DNA of 64,000 nucleotides, taken from NCBI RefSeq assembly GCF_002252625.1, contig NZ_NQKW01000009.1, positions 62,001-126,000 of the forward strand. Direction: 5' to 3'. Below the pieces are notes generated by a model. It saw nothing but the letters and a program-made list of their open reading frames with translations. It did no database searches and was not told the DNA's origin. Source of the stretch: Synechococcus sp. 1G10 (GTDB taxonomy: Bacteria; Cyanobacteriota; Cyanobacteriia; PCC-6307; Cyanobiaceae). Each line of letters begins with the position of its first letter. Position 1 is the stretch's first letter. The position numbers were made by a program, and so were the translations under genes. Of the stretch, positions 8,325 to 17,840 are shown piece after piece.

Positions 8325-9317
8325 ATGCGCGTCCTGCATGTGCTGCCGAGCGGCGGCATGGGCTGGAGCGGCGGCATCCGCCCCACCCTCCGCAGCCTCG
8401 CCGACTCGGAGCTCGGCGGTCGTCACAGCTTCGAGGTCACTGGCCAGGATGAGCTCCGGGGCACCCTGGCCGACTGGCCGGCGGATCTGCTGGTCTGGCA
8501 TGTCGCCTGCTCCTGGAGGAGCCTGCCCCGCCTGCTGGCCTGGCGTGGTCGGCGACAGATCCTGTTCGAGCACCACTACTGCGCAGGGTTCGAGCACCAC
8601 AACGTGCCCTCTACCCGGCGATTTCGAACCATGCTGCGCCTTAGCTATGGCTGCATGGAGCGGGTGGTGGCGGTGTCTCGGGGGCAGCAGGCCTGGATGA
8701 ATCAGGCACGGCTGCTGGCACCCAGGCGTCTGCGGTTGCTGCTGTCCTCCCGGCGGCTGGATGAATTCCTGGCTCTGCCCCTTCCCAAGCCATCCCCACC
8801 GGGAAGTCCCCTGCGGCTGCTGGCCTACGGACGCCTCACCCCTCAGAAGGGTTTCGATCTGCTGATCCGGGCGATGGCCCGCCTTCCCGAGGCTCCGCTG
8901 CGATTGCAGCTTGTGGGCGATGGGCCCCAGCGGCAGGAGCTGGAGCAGCTGGCGGCCGGCGACCGGCGTATCAGCCTGGTGGGCGCGCGGGACGACATCC
9001 CTCAGCTGCTGGCGGCGGCCGACGCCGTGGTGGTTCCCTCGCGCTGGGAGCCCTGGGGCAATATCTGCCTGGAAGCCCGCGCCGCTGGCCGTCCCGTGAT
9101 CATCTGCCCCGTCGATGGACTGCCGGAGCAGGTTCAGGGCTGCGGCCTTCAGGCCACGGCCGGCACTGAGCAGGCGCTGGCCGCGGAGCTCGAGACCCTG
9201 CTGCGGAGCAGCCAGGCGCAGCGCAGCCATTGGTCAGAGGCTGGCCGCCTCTCCGCCGGGGGTTCCTGGCAGGACTATCTCGAAGGCTGGGCAGACCTGC
9301 TGGCTGAACCCCGATGA
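8325..9317 (+). CDS. Glycosyltransferase family 4 (GT-B fold)
   Basis: This 330-residue retaining glycosyltransferase has the C-terminal GT4 hallmarks: YGRLTPQKGFDLLIRAM (around 168), LVGDGPQRQELE, and the nucleotide-sugar site SRWEPWGNICLEARAAG with its Glu pair. The N-terminal acceptor domain starts with HVLPSGGMGWSGGI. It probably adds one sugar to the lipid-linked repeat unit at the cytoplasmic membrane. Its stop overlaps the flippase ATG at 9314 (ATGA). The sugar and linkage cannot be read from sequence. Confidence 0.87.
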   Translation: MRVLHVLPSGGMGWSGGIRPTLRSLADSELGGRHSFEVTGQDELRGTLADWPADLLVWHVACSWRSLPRLLAWRGRRQILFEHHYCAGFEHHNVPSTRRFRTMLRLSYGCMERVVAVSRGQQAWMNQARLLAPRRLRLLLSSRRLDEFLALPLPKPSPPGSPLRLLAYGRLTPQKGFDLLIRAMARLPEAPLRLQLVGDGPQRQELEQLAAGDRRISLVGARDDIPQLLAAADAVVVPSRWEPWGNICLEARAAGRPVIICPVDGLPEQVQGCGLQATAGTEQALAAELETLLRSSQAQRSHWSEAGRLSAGGSWQDYLEGWADLLAEPR

Positions 9318-10588
9318 CTCTGCTTGAGCGGCTGCGCCGCCGGATGCCCAAGGACAGCTTCTTACGCAACATCGGCTGGATGGGGATCGGAGAGGTGGGG
9401 ATCCGCGTCTCCAGGCTTCTGGCCACCGTGCTGCTGGCACGTCTGCTCACCGCTGAGGACTATGGCGTTGCCGCGATCGTGCTGATGACCACCGAGTTCG
9501 TGCGGGTCTTCACCCGGAACGGCATCGGAGACAAGCTCGTGCAGGCCGACGCGGACGAGGTCAGCGAGCTCTGCCAGACGGCCTGGTGCCTGAACTGGTT
9601 GATCGGCATCGGGCTGTTCGTGGTGCAGCTGGGCGGATCTTTTGCGGTGGCCCGCTTCTACGACAACCAACGGCTCATCCTTCCGATCATGCTGGTGGGC
9701 TGCACTTATCTGATCTATCCGCTGGCCATGGTGCAGACGGCCCTCGTGCGCCGCGAGAACCGTCTCAAGATCTTCAGTCTCACCAACCTGGCCCAGGTGG
9801 TGGCCGACAACCTGCTCACCGGCCTGCTGGCGGTCCTGGGCTTCGGCATGTGGGCGATCGTTCTGCCCAAGCTGCTGGTGGCGCCTGTGTGGGTGGGAAT
9901 GATGCTGTATCACCAGCGCTGGCGGCCCCGCGCCGTGTTCACCCTGGAGCGCTGGCGACGGATTCTCGGCTTCGGCAGCCGCATCCTCGGGGTGGAAATG
10001 CTCAACACCTTCCGCGAGAACGTTGACTATCTGTTAATCGGCCGCTTCATCGGCATGAAGGCACTTGGGGTGTATTTCTTCGCCTTCAATGCGGGCCTGG
10101 GCCTGAGCCTGAGCGTGATCAACGCCCTCGGGGTATCGCTCTATTCCGATCTCTGCCTCGTCAGTTCCCAGCCGGATCTGTTACGCCAACGCTTCGGCCG
10201 GAACCTGATCACAATTTCCAAGGTGATTGTCCCCATTGTTTTGCTTCAGGCGAGCCTGTCGCCGCTGTACGTGCCGCTCGTGTTCGGCCAGAAGTGGGTC
10301 ACGGAAGGGGCGGTGCCGATCCTCGTGCTGATCTGCCTCTCAGCCCTCTCTCGCCCCTTCGCCAACGCCGCCTCGATGCTGTTGCGCTCCGTGGGTCTGC
10401 CTCAGGTGGATCTGATCTGGAACTTGGCCTTCACCGTGGTGCTCACCCTTGGCGTTCTGGTGGGAACCGGCTGGGGGAGTCTGGGGGTGGCGGCCGCCGT
10501 TGCCGTGATTCACCTGGGTCTGCAACCTCTTTACCTGCTTCTAGCCCGCCGGCTGGTGTTCGGCCAAGGGAAGTCCGTCACCGTCTGA
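9314..10588 (+). CDS. Wzx-type lipid-linked oligosaccharide flippase (MOP superfamily)
   Basis: This 424-residue polytopic protein of the WzxC/polysaccharide-transport type opens with the typical amphipathic start followed by GWMGIGEVGIRVSRLLATVL. It has about 12 hydrophobic segments and a central cationic region (LERWRRILGFGSRILGVE). It should flip undecaprenyl-linked repeat units to the periplasm, feeding the polymerase encoded on the opposite arm. It overlaps the GT4 gene by 4 bases and is followed 7 bases later by the double GT2 gene. Confidence 0.88.
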   Translation: MTLLERLRRRMPKDSFLRNIGWMGIGEVGIRVSRLLATVLLARLLTAEDYGVAAIVLMTTEFVRVFTRNGIGDKLVQADADEVSELCQTAWCLNWLIGIGLFVVQLGGSFAVARFYDNQRLILPIMLVGCTYLIYPLAMVQTALVRRENRLKIFSLTNLAQVVADNLLTGLLAVLGFGMWAIVLPKLLVAPVWVGMMLYHQRWRPRAVFTLERWRRILGFGSRILGVEMLNTFRENVDYLLIGRFIGMKALGVYFFAFNAGLGLSLSVINALGVSLYSDLCLVSSQPDLLRQRFGRNLITISKVIVPIVLLQASLSPLYVPLVFGQKWVTEGAVPILVLICLSALSRPFANAASMLLRSVGLPQVDLIWNLAFTVVLTLGVLVGTGWGSLGVAAAVAVIHLGLQPLYLLLARRLVFGQGKSVTV

Positions 10589-10595
10589 AATCCCC

Positions 10596-12698
10596 ATGCA
10601 CGCTGCCGGCTCCTCTATCGAGACCCCAAAGCCATCGATGCCGCGCGTCTCGGTGGTGATGCCGATTCACAATGCCGCCACCTTTCTGCGCCAGACCCTG
10701 CGCACCCTGCAGGAGCAGAGATTCGGCGACTGGGAACTGATCGCCATCGACGACGGCTCCCGCGACGACAGTGCAGCCATCGTGGCTGAGATCGCCCGGG
10801 AGGACCCCCGCATCCGGCTGCTGCAGCAGCCCAATGCCGGGGTCTCGATTGCCCGCAACCGGGGCGTGGCGGCCAGCCAAGCGCCGTTGATCGCCTTCCT
10901 CGATGCCGACGACCTCTGGCATCCCGACAAGTTGCAGCAGCACGTGGCCCGCCATGAACGGGACCCGGGGCTGGGGGTGAGCTTCGCCCGGGTGGAGTTC
11001 CTCACGCCCGCCGGGATTCCCACGGGCCAGGTGGCTTCCCAGCCGCGATCGCTGCTGCGGCCCGCCACCTTTCTCTACGAGAACCCCACCACCACCACCT
11101 CCAACTGGGTGCTGCGACGGGAGGTGTTCGAGGCGCTGGGCGGCTTCATCCCGGAGATGAGCTATTCGGAGGATCTGGAGTGGTTGCTGCGGGTGGCCTG
11201 CCAGGGGAGGTGGCGGATCGAGCTCATCAATCGGGTGCTCACCTACTACCGCACCAGCGATGGGGGGCTCTCTGCCAGCCTGGAGCGAATGGAAAGTGGC
11301 TGGCTGCGGCTGGTGGTGGAGGCTCGCCGCTATGCCCCGTCTCTGGTGGACCAGCATTTCGCCAGGGCCCAGGCAACGCATCTGCGTTATCTGGCCCGCC
11401 GTTCCCTGCGGTTGAGGATTCCGCCGGAGATGGGCAGCGCGTTCATGGCCCGGGCCCTGCGCTCGGATCCCTGGCTGCTGCTGCGCGAACCACGGCGCAC
11501 CGGCCTCACGGCGCTGGCGGTCTTCGGCCGTTCCATCCTGGAACCACTGCGACGGCGCCAGACCGACAGCCATGCCGCCCCGCCTGCCCTTGCTGCCGAA
11601 CCGCTCGCCGTGCACAGTGCCGTTTTCTCCACCGAACCCCTGGTGTCGGTGGTCATGCCGCTCTACAACTCGGCCAGCACCGTGGCCGCCAGCCTGGACT
11701 CGGTCCTGGCGCAGACCTATCTCAACATCGAGATCCTGGTGGTGGACGACGGATCGACGGACGATGGGGTGAGACTCTGCCGCCAGTACGGCGATGCCCG
11801 CATTCGTATCGTCCAGCAGAAGAATCGCGGCCTAGCGGGAGCTCGGAACACCGGCATCCGAAACGCCACCGGGTCGATCCTGGCCTTTCTCGACAGTGAC
11901 GATCTCTGGCTGCCTGAAAAGGTCGAGCGGCACGTGCAGCACCTGCGGGCCAATCCAGTGGTGGGGGTGAGCTATTCGCGCTCGGCTTTCATCGACGCCG
12001 CCGGACGACCGCTGGGCATCTACCAGACCCCACCGCTGCACGGGATCACCCCGGAGCTGATTCTCTGCCGCAATCCGATCAGCAACGGGTCGTGCGTGGT
12101 GATGCGTCGGGAGGTGCTCGACGGGATCCGCTTCGAGGCCAACCTCTACGGCAGTCCAGAGAGCTACTGGTTTGACGACAGCTTTCGCCAGTCGGAGGAC
12201 ATCGAATGCTGGCTGCGTATCGCCCTGCTGACCCAGTGGCGCATCGAGGGCATCCCCGAGGCGCTCACCCTCTATCGGGTGAGCAGTGGCGGACTCTCGG
12301 CCAACATCGAGAAGCAGTTCGCCAGCTGGCAACGTGTGCTCGACAAGACGGAGCACTACGCCCCGGAGCTGATCCGCCGCCATGGCGAGAGGGCCTTGGG
12401 CTACCAACTGCGCTATCTGGCCCGCCGCTCCATCCGCGAAGGCCAGCCACGCCTCGGCGTGAAGCTTGCCCATCAGGCACTGAACCACTACCCGCGCCTG
12501 TGGCGCGAGGAACCGATCCGCACCCTGATCACCCTGGCGGCGGCACATCTCGGGGTGCTGCTGCCTCAGGGCCTCTATAAGCTGCTCGAGGGGTTGATGA
12601 TGAAGATCACGGGTCTGATGCAGCGCCTGAAGATGGGGCGCCAGGCCCGTGCACTGGCACCCCACTCCGGCTCGCTGGCGGAATCAGGAGGGAAGTGA
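10596..12698 (+). CDS. Tandem two-domain GT2 glycosyltransferase
   Basis: This 700-residue protein contains two GT-A (GT2) units. The first starts at VSVVMPIHNAATFLRQTL (about 18) with DDGSRDD and the metal-binding AFLDADDLWHP. The second starts at VSVVMPLYNSASTVAASL (about 352) with DDGSTDD and AFLDSDDLWLP. Each ends in a related basic tail (RYLARRSLR / RYLARRSIRE), so the protein looks like an internal duplication. Two DxD motifs imply two catalytic sites adding two sugars, or one residue repeatedly. It belongs to the plus-strand repeat-unit assembly operon. Confidence 0.88.
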   Translation: MHAAGSSIETPKPSMPRVSVVMPIHNAATFLRQTLRTLQEQRFGDWELIAIDDGSRDDSAAIVAEIAREDPRIRLLQQPNAGVSIARNRGVAASQAPLIAFLDADDLWHPDKLQQHVARHERDPGLGVSFARVEFLTPAGIPTGQVASQPRSLLRPATFLYENPTTTTSNWVLRREVFEALGGFIPEMSYSEDLEWLLRVACQGRWRIELINRVLTYYRTSDGGLSASLERMESGWLRLVVEARRYAPSLVDQHFARAQATHLRYLARRSLRLRIPPEMGSAFMARALRSDPWLLLREPRRTGLTALAVFGRSILEPLRRRQTDSHAAPPALAAEPLAVHSAVFSTEPLVSVVMPLYNSASTVAASLDSVLAQTYLNIEILVVDDGSTDDGVRLCRQYGDARIRIVQQKNRGLAGARNTGIRNATGSILAFLDSDDLWLPEKVERHVQHLRANPVVGVSYSRSAFIDAAGRPLGIYQTPPLHGITPELILCRNPISNGSCVVMRREVLDGIRFEANLYGSPESYWFDDSFRQSEDIECWLRIALLTQWRIEGIPEALTLYRVSSGGLSANIEKQFASWQRVLDKTEHYAPELIRRHGERALGYQLRYLARRSIREGQPRLGVKLAHQALNHYPRLWREEPIRTLITLAAAHLGVLLPQGLYKLLEGLMMKITGLMQRLKMGRQARALAPHSGSLAESGGK

Positions 12699-12702
12699 GC
12701 TG

Positions 12703-13188
12703 ATGCGTCTGCTGCTCGTGTGCTCCTCCGGCGGACACTTCAAGGGTCTCCTCCAGCTGCAACCGTTCTGGAGCAAGCACCAGCGCAGCTGGGTGACCTT
12801 CGACACGGCCACCACCCGGGCAGCCCTGGAGGGGGAGCCCGTGATCTGGGCCCACAGCCCCACCAACCGCAACCTGCCCAACCTCATCCGCAACGCCATG
12901 CTCTCCTGGCAGGTGCTGCGACGACCCAGGCCCGACGTGGTCCTCTCCACCGGTGCAGGGGTGGCAGTTCCCTTCCTGATCCTCGGCAAGCTCCTGGGCT
13001 GCCGCACGGTGTTCGTCGAATCGATCACTCGCATCGAGACGCTCAGCCTCTCGGCCCGGCTGGCTCTGCCCTTCCTCGACGTGCTCTATGTGCACTGGCC
13101 CCAGCTGCAGATCCGCTACCCACGAGCGGAGCTGATCAGCGCGGCGTCGGAGGGGCAGCCGGCCGGTGCCTGGGAGGAGTCCCGATGA
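12703..13188 (+). CDS. PssD/Cps14F-like (Alg14 family) glycosyltransferase subunit
   Basis: This 161-residue protein matches the Alg14-like half of split GT28 enzymes: LLLVCSSGGHFKGLLQL at the N-terminus, RPDVVLSTGAGVAVPFLI and VFVESITRIETLSLSARL in the middle. In this family the subunit anchors the catalytic partner at the membrane and binds the acceptor. ATG 12703 is chosen for its AGGAGGG ribosome binding site; upstream in-frame sequence belongs to the previous gene. The stop overlaps the next gene's ATG (ATGA, 13185-13188), the usual PssD/PssE coupling. Confidence 0.88.
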   Translation: MRLLLVCSSGGHFKGLLQLQPFWSKHQRSWVTFDTATTRAALEGEPVIWAHSPTNRNLPNLIRNAMLSWQVLRRPRPDVVLSTGAGVAVPFLILGKLLGCRTVFVESITRIETLSLSARLALPFLDVLYVHWPQLQIRYPRAELISAASEGQPAGAWEESR

Positions 13189-13709
13189 TCCTGATCACGG
13201 TGGGCACAGAAAAGTTTCCCTTCAACCGCCTGATGCGCTGGGTGGATCTGCTTCTTCAGCACGACCTGATCGGCGAGGAGGAGGTGGTTGTTCAGTACGG
13301 CACCTGCACCGTCCTGCCGGGCGGCGCGAGGGTCTATCGCCTGCTGAAAGAGCAGGACTTCCAGGACCTGGTGCGCCGGGCCCGGCTGGTGATCGCCCAC
13401 TGCGGCGAGGGCACCGTGTTGCTGCTCGACAGCATGGATACTCCGTTCCTGCTGGTGCCCCGCAGCCAGCGCTACCAGGAGCACGTCGACGACCATCAGC
13501 TGGAACTGGCTCAGGCGCTGGCTTCGATCGGAGTGCCGATCGCCTGGGGACCAGCCGATCTGGTGCGCTTCCTGGCGGAGCCCTCCAAAGTGTCGATCGG
13601 TGATCTCTCTGTGGCAGCCGCCCGGGCGGTTTGCCATCGGCTGGAGCAGCTCTTTCCGGCCGGATCCCCATCGCCACAACCGCTGTTACCCCCACCCCTG
13701 ACCCGATGA
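13185..13709 (+). CDS. PssE/Cps14G-like (Alg13 family) glycosyltransferase catalytic subunit
   Basis: This 174-residue protein resembles Alg13/PssE: MILITVGTEKFPFNRLMRW at the start, YRLLKEQDFQDLVRRARLVI, and a sugar-nucleotide-binding AHCGEGTVLLLDS segment followed by LVPRSQRYQEHVDDHQ. It forms the donor-binding half of the two-subunit enzyme with the preceding gene. Start and stop both overlap neighbours by 4 bases (ATGA at 13185 and 13706), so PssD, PssE and the STAS-sugar transferase are probably co-translated. Confidence 0.88.
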   Translation: MILITVGTEKFPFNRLMRWVDLLLQHDLIGEEEVVVQYGTCTVLPGGARVYRLLKEQDFQDLVRRARLVIAHCGEGTVLLLDSMDTPFLLVPRSQRYQEHVDDHQLELAQALASIGVPIAWGPADLVRFLAEPSKVSIGDLSVAAARAVCHRLEQLFPAGSPSPQPLLPPPLTR

Positions 13710-14692
13710 CGAGCTCTGGTGTCACGGTGACCTCGCACCGGGGGCTGCTGCTGCTCGGCTTCCCGCGTCGCTTCACAGTCGCCGAGGCGGTGCGCTTCCG
13801 CCAAGGCCTGGAGGAGCTGTTGCCCCGCTACCCCGACACGAGGCGCATCGTGCTGGATTTCAGCCGCACCGAGCTGATCGACAGCAGCGGCCTGGGCTCC
13901 TTGATCCCCAACCTGAAGCTGGCCCGCGCCCGGCAAATTCCGCTGGAGGCCTGGAGCGCTGGGGCCCAGGTGAAGCTGGCACTCTCGCTGATGGGACTGG
14001 ACCAGGCGCTGCCGGTGGTGGTCGGAAGCGAGGGGCTGAATCCGGCCCAGGCGGTGAACACCAAGGAGCGGCCCGCCATCACCCATCCCTCGGTGCGATC
14101 GCTGCCCAAGCGCCTGCTCGACATCGTGGGGGCACTGGTCGGCCTGGCGATCACGCTGCTGCTGTTTCCGTTCCTCGCCCTGGCGATACGGCTGGACAGC
14201 CCTGGGCCGATCCTGTTCGGCCAGGTGCGGCTGGGCTGGATGGGGCGACGGTTCCGGCTGTGGAAACTGCGCTCGATGGTGGTGAACGCCGAAGCGCTGC
14301 GCACGTCGGTGCGGAATGAGGCCACTGGCGCATTCTTCAAGAACGCCAACGACCCCCGCATCACCCGGGTGGGGAGGTTCCTGCGCCGCACCAGCCTCGA
14401 CGAGCTGCCCCAGTTCTGGAACGTGCTGATCGGCGACATGAGCCTGGTGGGGACCAGGCCGCCCACGCCGGATGAGGTGGATCGCTACGCAGTTCCCAAT
14501 TGGCAGCGGTTGGATGTGCGGCCGGGACTCACCGGTGAATGGCAGGTGAACGGACGCTCCAAGGTGCTCGACTTCGAGGATGTGATCCGGCTTGACCTGC
14601 GCTACCAGGAGAACTGGAGTTTCGCCTATGACCTGAAGCTGATTCTCAAGACCCTCGCCGTGATCTTCAGCACGCGCTCGGGGGCCTCCTGA
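13706..14692 (+). CDS. STAS-domain / undecaprenyl-phosphate sugar phosphotransferase fusion
   Basis: This 328-residue protein joins two domains. Residues ~5-110 form a STAS (anti-sigma-factor-antagonist) domain with the phosphorylatable motif TELIDSSGLGSL (Ser60/Ser61). Residues ~130-328 form a bacterial sugar transferase (WcaJ/PssY type): KRLLDIVGALVGL with one hydrophobic helix, GQVRLGWMGRRFRLWKLRSM, RTSLDELPQFWNVL, SLVGTRPP and RPGLTGEWQVNGRS. The enzyme should start repeat-unit synthesis by loading a sugar-1-phosphate on undecaprenyl phosphate. The next gene encodes an RsbW-like kinase, so phosphorylation of the STAS Ser could tune the initiating step. That link is inference; both domains are clear. 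Confidence 0.92.
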   Translation: MTSSGVTVTSHRGLLLLGFPRRFTVAEAVRFRQGLEELLPRYPDTRRIVLDFSRTELIDSSGLGSLIPNLKLARARQIPLEAWSAGAQVKLALSLMGLDQALPVVVGSEGLNPAQAVNTKERPAITHPSVRSLPKRLLDIVGALVGLAITLLLFPFLALAIRLDSPGPILFGQVRLGWMGRRFRLWKLRSMVVNAEALRTSVRNEATGAFFKNANDPRITRVGRFLRRTSLDELPQFWNVLIGDMSLVGTRPPTPDEVDRYAVPNWQRLDVRPGLTGEWQVNGRSKVLDFEDVIRLDLRYQENWSFAYDLKLILKTLAVIFSTRSGAS

Positions 14693-14694
14693 CG

Positions 14695-15204
14695 ATGTCG
14701 CAGCAGCTTCCCGATGGTGGCGGCCAGGCCAGTTTCCCCAGCCGGCTGGAGGAGACCCAGGCCCTGCTCGACTGGTTCGAGCTGACCAGCCCTCCCGGCC
14801 TGGACCCGATGCTGTGGATCCAGGCCCAGACGGTTCTGGTGGAGGGGTTCACCAACGCCGTGCGCCATGCAAATGCTCACCTGACGAACCCGCCGCCGGT
14901 GGAGGTTGCGCTGGAGGTCACGCCGGAGCACCTGCAACTCCGGATCCGCGATCACGGCGCACCCTTCGACATCAGTGTCGCCTGGGCCGAGGCGGAAGAG
15001 CCTCTGGGAGAGGGGCAGCCCGGCGGCGATCCGCCTACCCCAGCGGCGCCGGATGGGGATGGCCTGCCGGCACTGCCCGATCGGGAAGCCCATTGGGGGT
15101 TGATCATGCTGGGCAGGCTCCGGCGGGACTTCGGCTGGGCAATCAGCTACGAACATCTCCCTGGAGGGGGCAACGAACTGGTGCTCCAGCGGGCACTGTC
15201 CTGA
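14695..15204 (+). CDS. RsbW-like anti-sigma regulatory kinase (HATPase_c_2)
   Basis: This 169-residue GHKL-fold protein has the RsbW/SpoIIAB N-box EGFTNAVRHA, the G1 box IRDHGAPFD and a C-terminal GLIML glycine element. Between them is a ~40-residue Gly/Pro/Glu-rich insertion (residues ~98-137), longer than usual. In partner switching such proteins bind or phosphorylate STAS proteins. The gene starts 2 bases after the STAS-sugar transferase stop and ends the operon. No sigma factor or PP2C phosphatase lies nearby, so other partners must be encoded elsewhere. Confidence 0.88.
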   Translation: MSQQLPDGGGQASFPSRLEETQALLDWFELTSPPGLDPMLWIQAQTVLVEGFTNAVRHANAHLTNPPPVEVALEVTPEHLQLRIRDHGAPFDISVAWAEAEEPLGEGQPGGDPPTPAAPDGDGLPALPDREAHWGLIMLGRLRRDFGWAISYEHLPGGGNELVLQRALS

Positions 15205-15222
15205 GCCATCCATACGCCTTGA

Positions 15223-15729
15223 TCAGCCCGGGCCCGCCCTTGAACTGCCGGGCCGGAAGAAGTCGACGCCGAAGCGCTCGGGATGGCCACAGGCTTCCGG
15301 ATGCAACCAGGTCCAGCGGGTCCACAGTTCCAGATACATCTGGCTGCCGTCGGGTCCCTGGCCTCGGCCCACGCCGGGAAAGTCTCCCCAGACCACGGGG
15401 GAGCGGCCGGAGTAATGGCTGCGGACCCGCACAGCATCGATCTCGCTCCTGTGCAGGATCGGTCTGCCGTCGTAGGTGAAGACCGGCTGAAGACCGGCGA
15501 CCGCAGGTTCGTTGATCCGGAACCACACCTTCTTGCTGTGCTGTAGGTACCAGAACCGCCAGGTGCAGTGCGGAACGGATCTGTCCCCATGGGTGGAGAA
15601 CCCTGCCCCGCGGGCGTGTTCGAGGGGAGCGCCGGTGGGGAGCATCGATCGCGGGACGTCGGAGCGGCCATCGCTGGGCATGGCGACAGCTGTGAGCAGC
15701 ACGACCGCGGCCAGCCAGGTCCTGGTCAC
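15223..15729 (-). CDS. Secreted hypothetical protein
   Basis: This protein of about 168 residues begins with a clear signal peptide (MTRTWLAAVVLLTAVAMP). The mature part is rich in Trp and Tyr with a conserved feel (TWRFWYLQHSKKVWFRIN, MYLELWTRWTWLHPEACG) but I do not recognise the family. The start is GTG at 15729. It converges on the polysaccharide operon, ending 18 bases from the RsbW-like stop. Export to periplasm or medium is inferred from the signal sequence. Confidence 0.6.
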   Translation of the reverse strand: MTRTWLAAVVLLTAVAMPSDGRSDVPRSMLPTGAPLEHARGAGFSTHGDRSVPHCTWRFWYLQHSKKVWFRINEPAVAGLQPVFTYDGRPILHRSEIDAVRVRSHYSGRSPVVWGDFPGVGRGQGPDGSQMYLELWTRWTWLHPEACGHPERFGVDFFRPGSSRAGPG

Positions 15730-15857
15730 GGATCAGCTGTTGGTGAAACTCCGTCCTAGCGGATCAGGCTGACCCCAACGCTCTGGCATCTCGTTCACAA
15801 GCCGCGGATGCCGGTGACCTTCCCCTTCACAATGGAACTGCCCGCCTCTTCAGCGCG

Positions 15858-17825
15858 ATGCCCGACGCCACGATCGAATCGGTGCTCCAGGAGGGGAGGA
15901 TCTTCCAGCCCCCCGCCGAACTGGCAGCCCGGGCGCGGATCGGTTCGATGGAGGCCTATCGCGAACTGGTCGCGCGGGCGGAGGCCGACCCCGACGCCTT
16001 CTGGGGCGAGCAGGCAAGGGAGCAGCTGCACTGGTTCGAGCCCTTCCACACCGTGCTCGATTGGAGCAACCCGCCCTTCGCCCGCTGGTTCGAGGGGGGC
16101 ACCACCAACCTTGCGTATAACTGCCTCGATCGCCATCTCGATGGCCCCAGAGCCGAGAAGACCGCCCTGATCTGGGAAGGGGAGCCCGGGGACAGCCGCC
16201 GCTTCACCTACCGGGAACTGCACGCTGAGGTCTGCAAGGCCGCCAATGCCCTCAAGGCCCTCGGGATCGGCAAGGGCGACCTGGTGGCCCTCTACATGCC
16301 GATGGTGCCGGAAGCGGCCATTGCCATGCTGGCCTGCGCCCGCATCGGCGCTCCCCACTCGGTGGTGTTCGGCGGCTTCTCCGCCGAGGCCCTGCGGGAT
16401 CGGCTGATCGATGGCGGCGTCAAGGCTGTGATCACCGCCGACGGGGGCTTCCGCAAGGACAAGGCCGTGGCGCTCAAGCCTGCCGTGGATCAGGCCCTCG
16501 CCGATGGCGCCTGCCCCACCGTGGAGCATGTGCTGGTGGTGCGCCGCACCGGGGAGCCCACCGCCATGGAGGAAGGCCGCGACCGCTGGTGGCATGAACT
16601 GGTGGACAGCCAGAGCAGCGATTGCCCGGCTGAGCCGATGGCCAGCGAAGACCGCCTGTTCGTTCTCTACACCTCAGGCTCCACCGGCAAACCAAAGGGC
16701 GTGGTGCACACCACCGCCGGCTACAACCTCTGGGCCCACCTCACCTTCCAGTGGATCTTCGACATCCGCGACGACGACATCCACTGGTGCACCGCCGATG
16801 TGGGCTGGATCACCGGCCACAGCTACATCGTGTATGGCCCGCTCTCCAATGGCGCCACCACCGTGATGTACGAGGGTGCCCCAAGGCCATCCAAACCCGG
16901 TGCGTTCTGGGAGGTGATCCAGAAACACAAGGTGAGCATCTTCTACACCGCACCCACGGCGATTCGCGCCTTCATGAAGAGCGGGCGCGAGGTGCCTGAT
17001 CAGTACGACATGAGCACACTGCGCATCCTCGGAACAGTGGGTGAGCCGATCAATCCCGAGGCCTGGATGTGGTATCGGGAGGTGATCGGGCATGGCCGCT
17101 GCCCGGTGATCGACACCTGGTGGCAGACCGAAACCGGCGGCGTGATGATCAGCCCCCTGCCCGGCGCCACCCCCACCAAGCCGGGATCCGCCACCCTGCC
17201 CCTGCCCGGCATCGCCGCCGACATCGTCGACAACGAAGGCCAGAGCGTGGGCGTGGATGAAGGGGGTTACCTGGCGGTGCGCCGCCCCTGGCCGGGGATG
17301 ATGCGCACCGTTCACGGCGACCCCGAGCGCTTCCGCAAGAGCTACTGGGAGCACATCCTCGGCGCCGATGGCCGCCCGCTGTATTTCGCCGGTGATGGCG
17401 CCCGCCGCGACGCCGACGGCTATTACTGGGTGATGGGCCGCGTCGATGACGTCATCAGCGTCTCAGGTCACCGGCTGGGTTCGATGGAGATCGAATCAGC
17501 CCTGGTGAGCCATCCGTCCGTGGCCGAAGCCGCCGTTGTGGGCCGGCCTGACGACCTCAAGGGGGAGGGCATCGTGGCCTTCGTGACTCTTCAGACGGGG
17601 CTCAGCGGTGACGCAGCCCTTGGCGCCGAACTGCGCAAGCACGTGAGCGCCGAGATCGGTCCGATCGCCAGACCCGATGAGATCCGCTTCAGCGACGCCC
17701 TCCCCAAGACCCGCAGCGGCAAAATCATGCGCCGCATCCTGCGGGCCCTGGCGGCCGGTGAAGAAGTGAGCGGCGACACCAGCACCCTGGAGGACCGCTC
17801 GGTGCTCGACGCACTGCGGGTGTGA
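15858..17825 (+). CDS. acs: Acetyl-CoA synthetase (AMP-forming)
   Basis: At 655 residues this is the normal length for Acs. It has the P-loop [11 protein letters not shown] (about 273), the adenylation motif [30 protein letters not shown], and the C-terminal catalytic Lys in [14 protein letters not shown] that is the usual acetylation site. It converts acetate, ATP and CoA to acetyl-CoA in the cytosol, for acetate salvage or lipid synthesis. It is monocistronic between oppositely oriented neighbours. Confidence 0.96.
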   Translation: MPDATIESVLQEGRIFQPPAELAARARIGSMEAYRELVARAEADPDAFWGEQAREQLHWFEPFHTVLDWSNPPFARWFEGGTTNLAYNCLDRHLDGPRAEKTALIWEGEPGDSRRFTYRELHAEVCKAANALKALGIGKGDLVALYMPMVPEAAIAMLACARIGAPHSVVFGGFSAEALRDRLIDGGVKAVITADGGFRKDKAVALKPAVDQALADGACPTVEHVLVVRRTGEPTAMEEGRDRWWHELVDSQSSDCPAEPMASEDRLFVLYTSGSTGKPKGVVHTTAGYNLWAHLTFQWIFDIRDDDIHWCTADVGWITGHSYIVYGPLSNGATTVMYEGAPRPSKPGAFWEVIQKHKVSIFYTAPTAIRAFMKSGREVPDQYDMSTLRILGTVGEPINPEAWMWYREVIGHGRCPVIDTWWQTETGGVMISPLPGATPTKPGSATLPLPGIAADIVDNEGQSVGVDEGGYLAVRRPWPGMMRTVHGDPERFRKSYWEHILGADGRPLYFAGDGARRDADGYYWVMGRVDDVISVSGHRLGSMEIESALVSHPSVAEAAVVGRPDDLKGEGIVAFVTLQTGLSGDAALGAELRKHVSAEIGPIARPDEIRFSDALPKTRSGKIMRRILRALAAGEEVSGDTSTLEDRSVLDALRV

Positions 17826-17840
17826 GGCGTTGCGCCTGGT

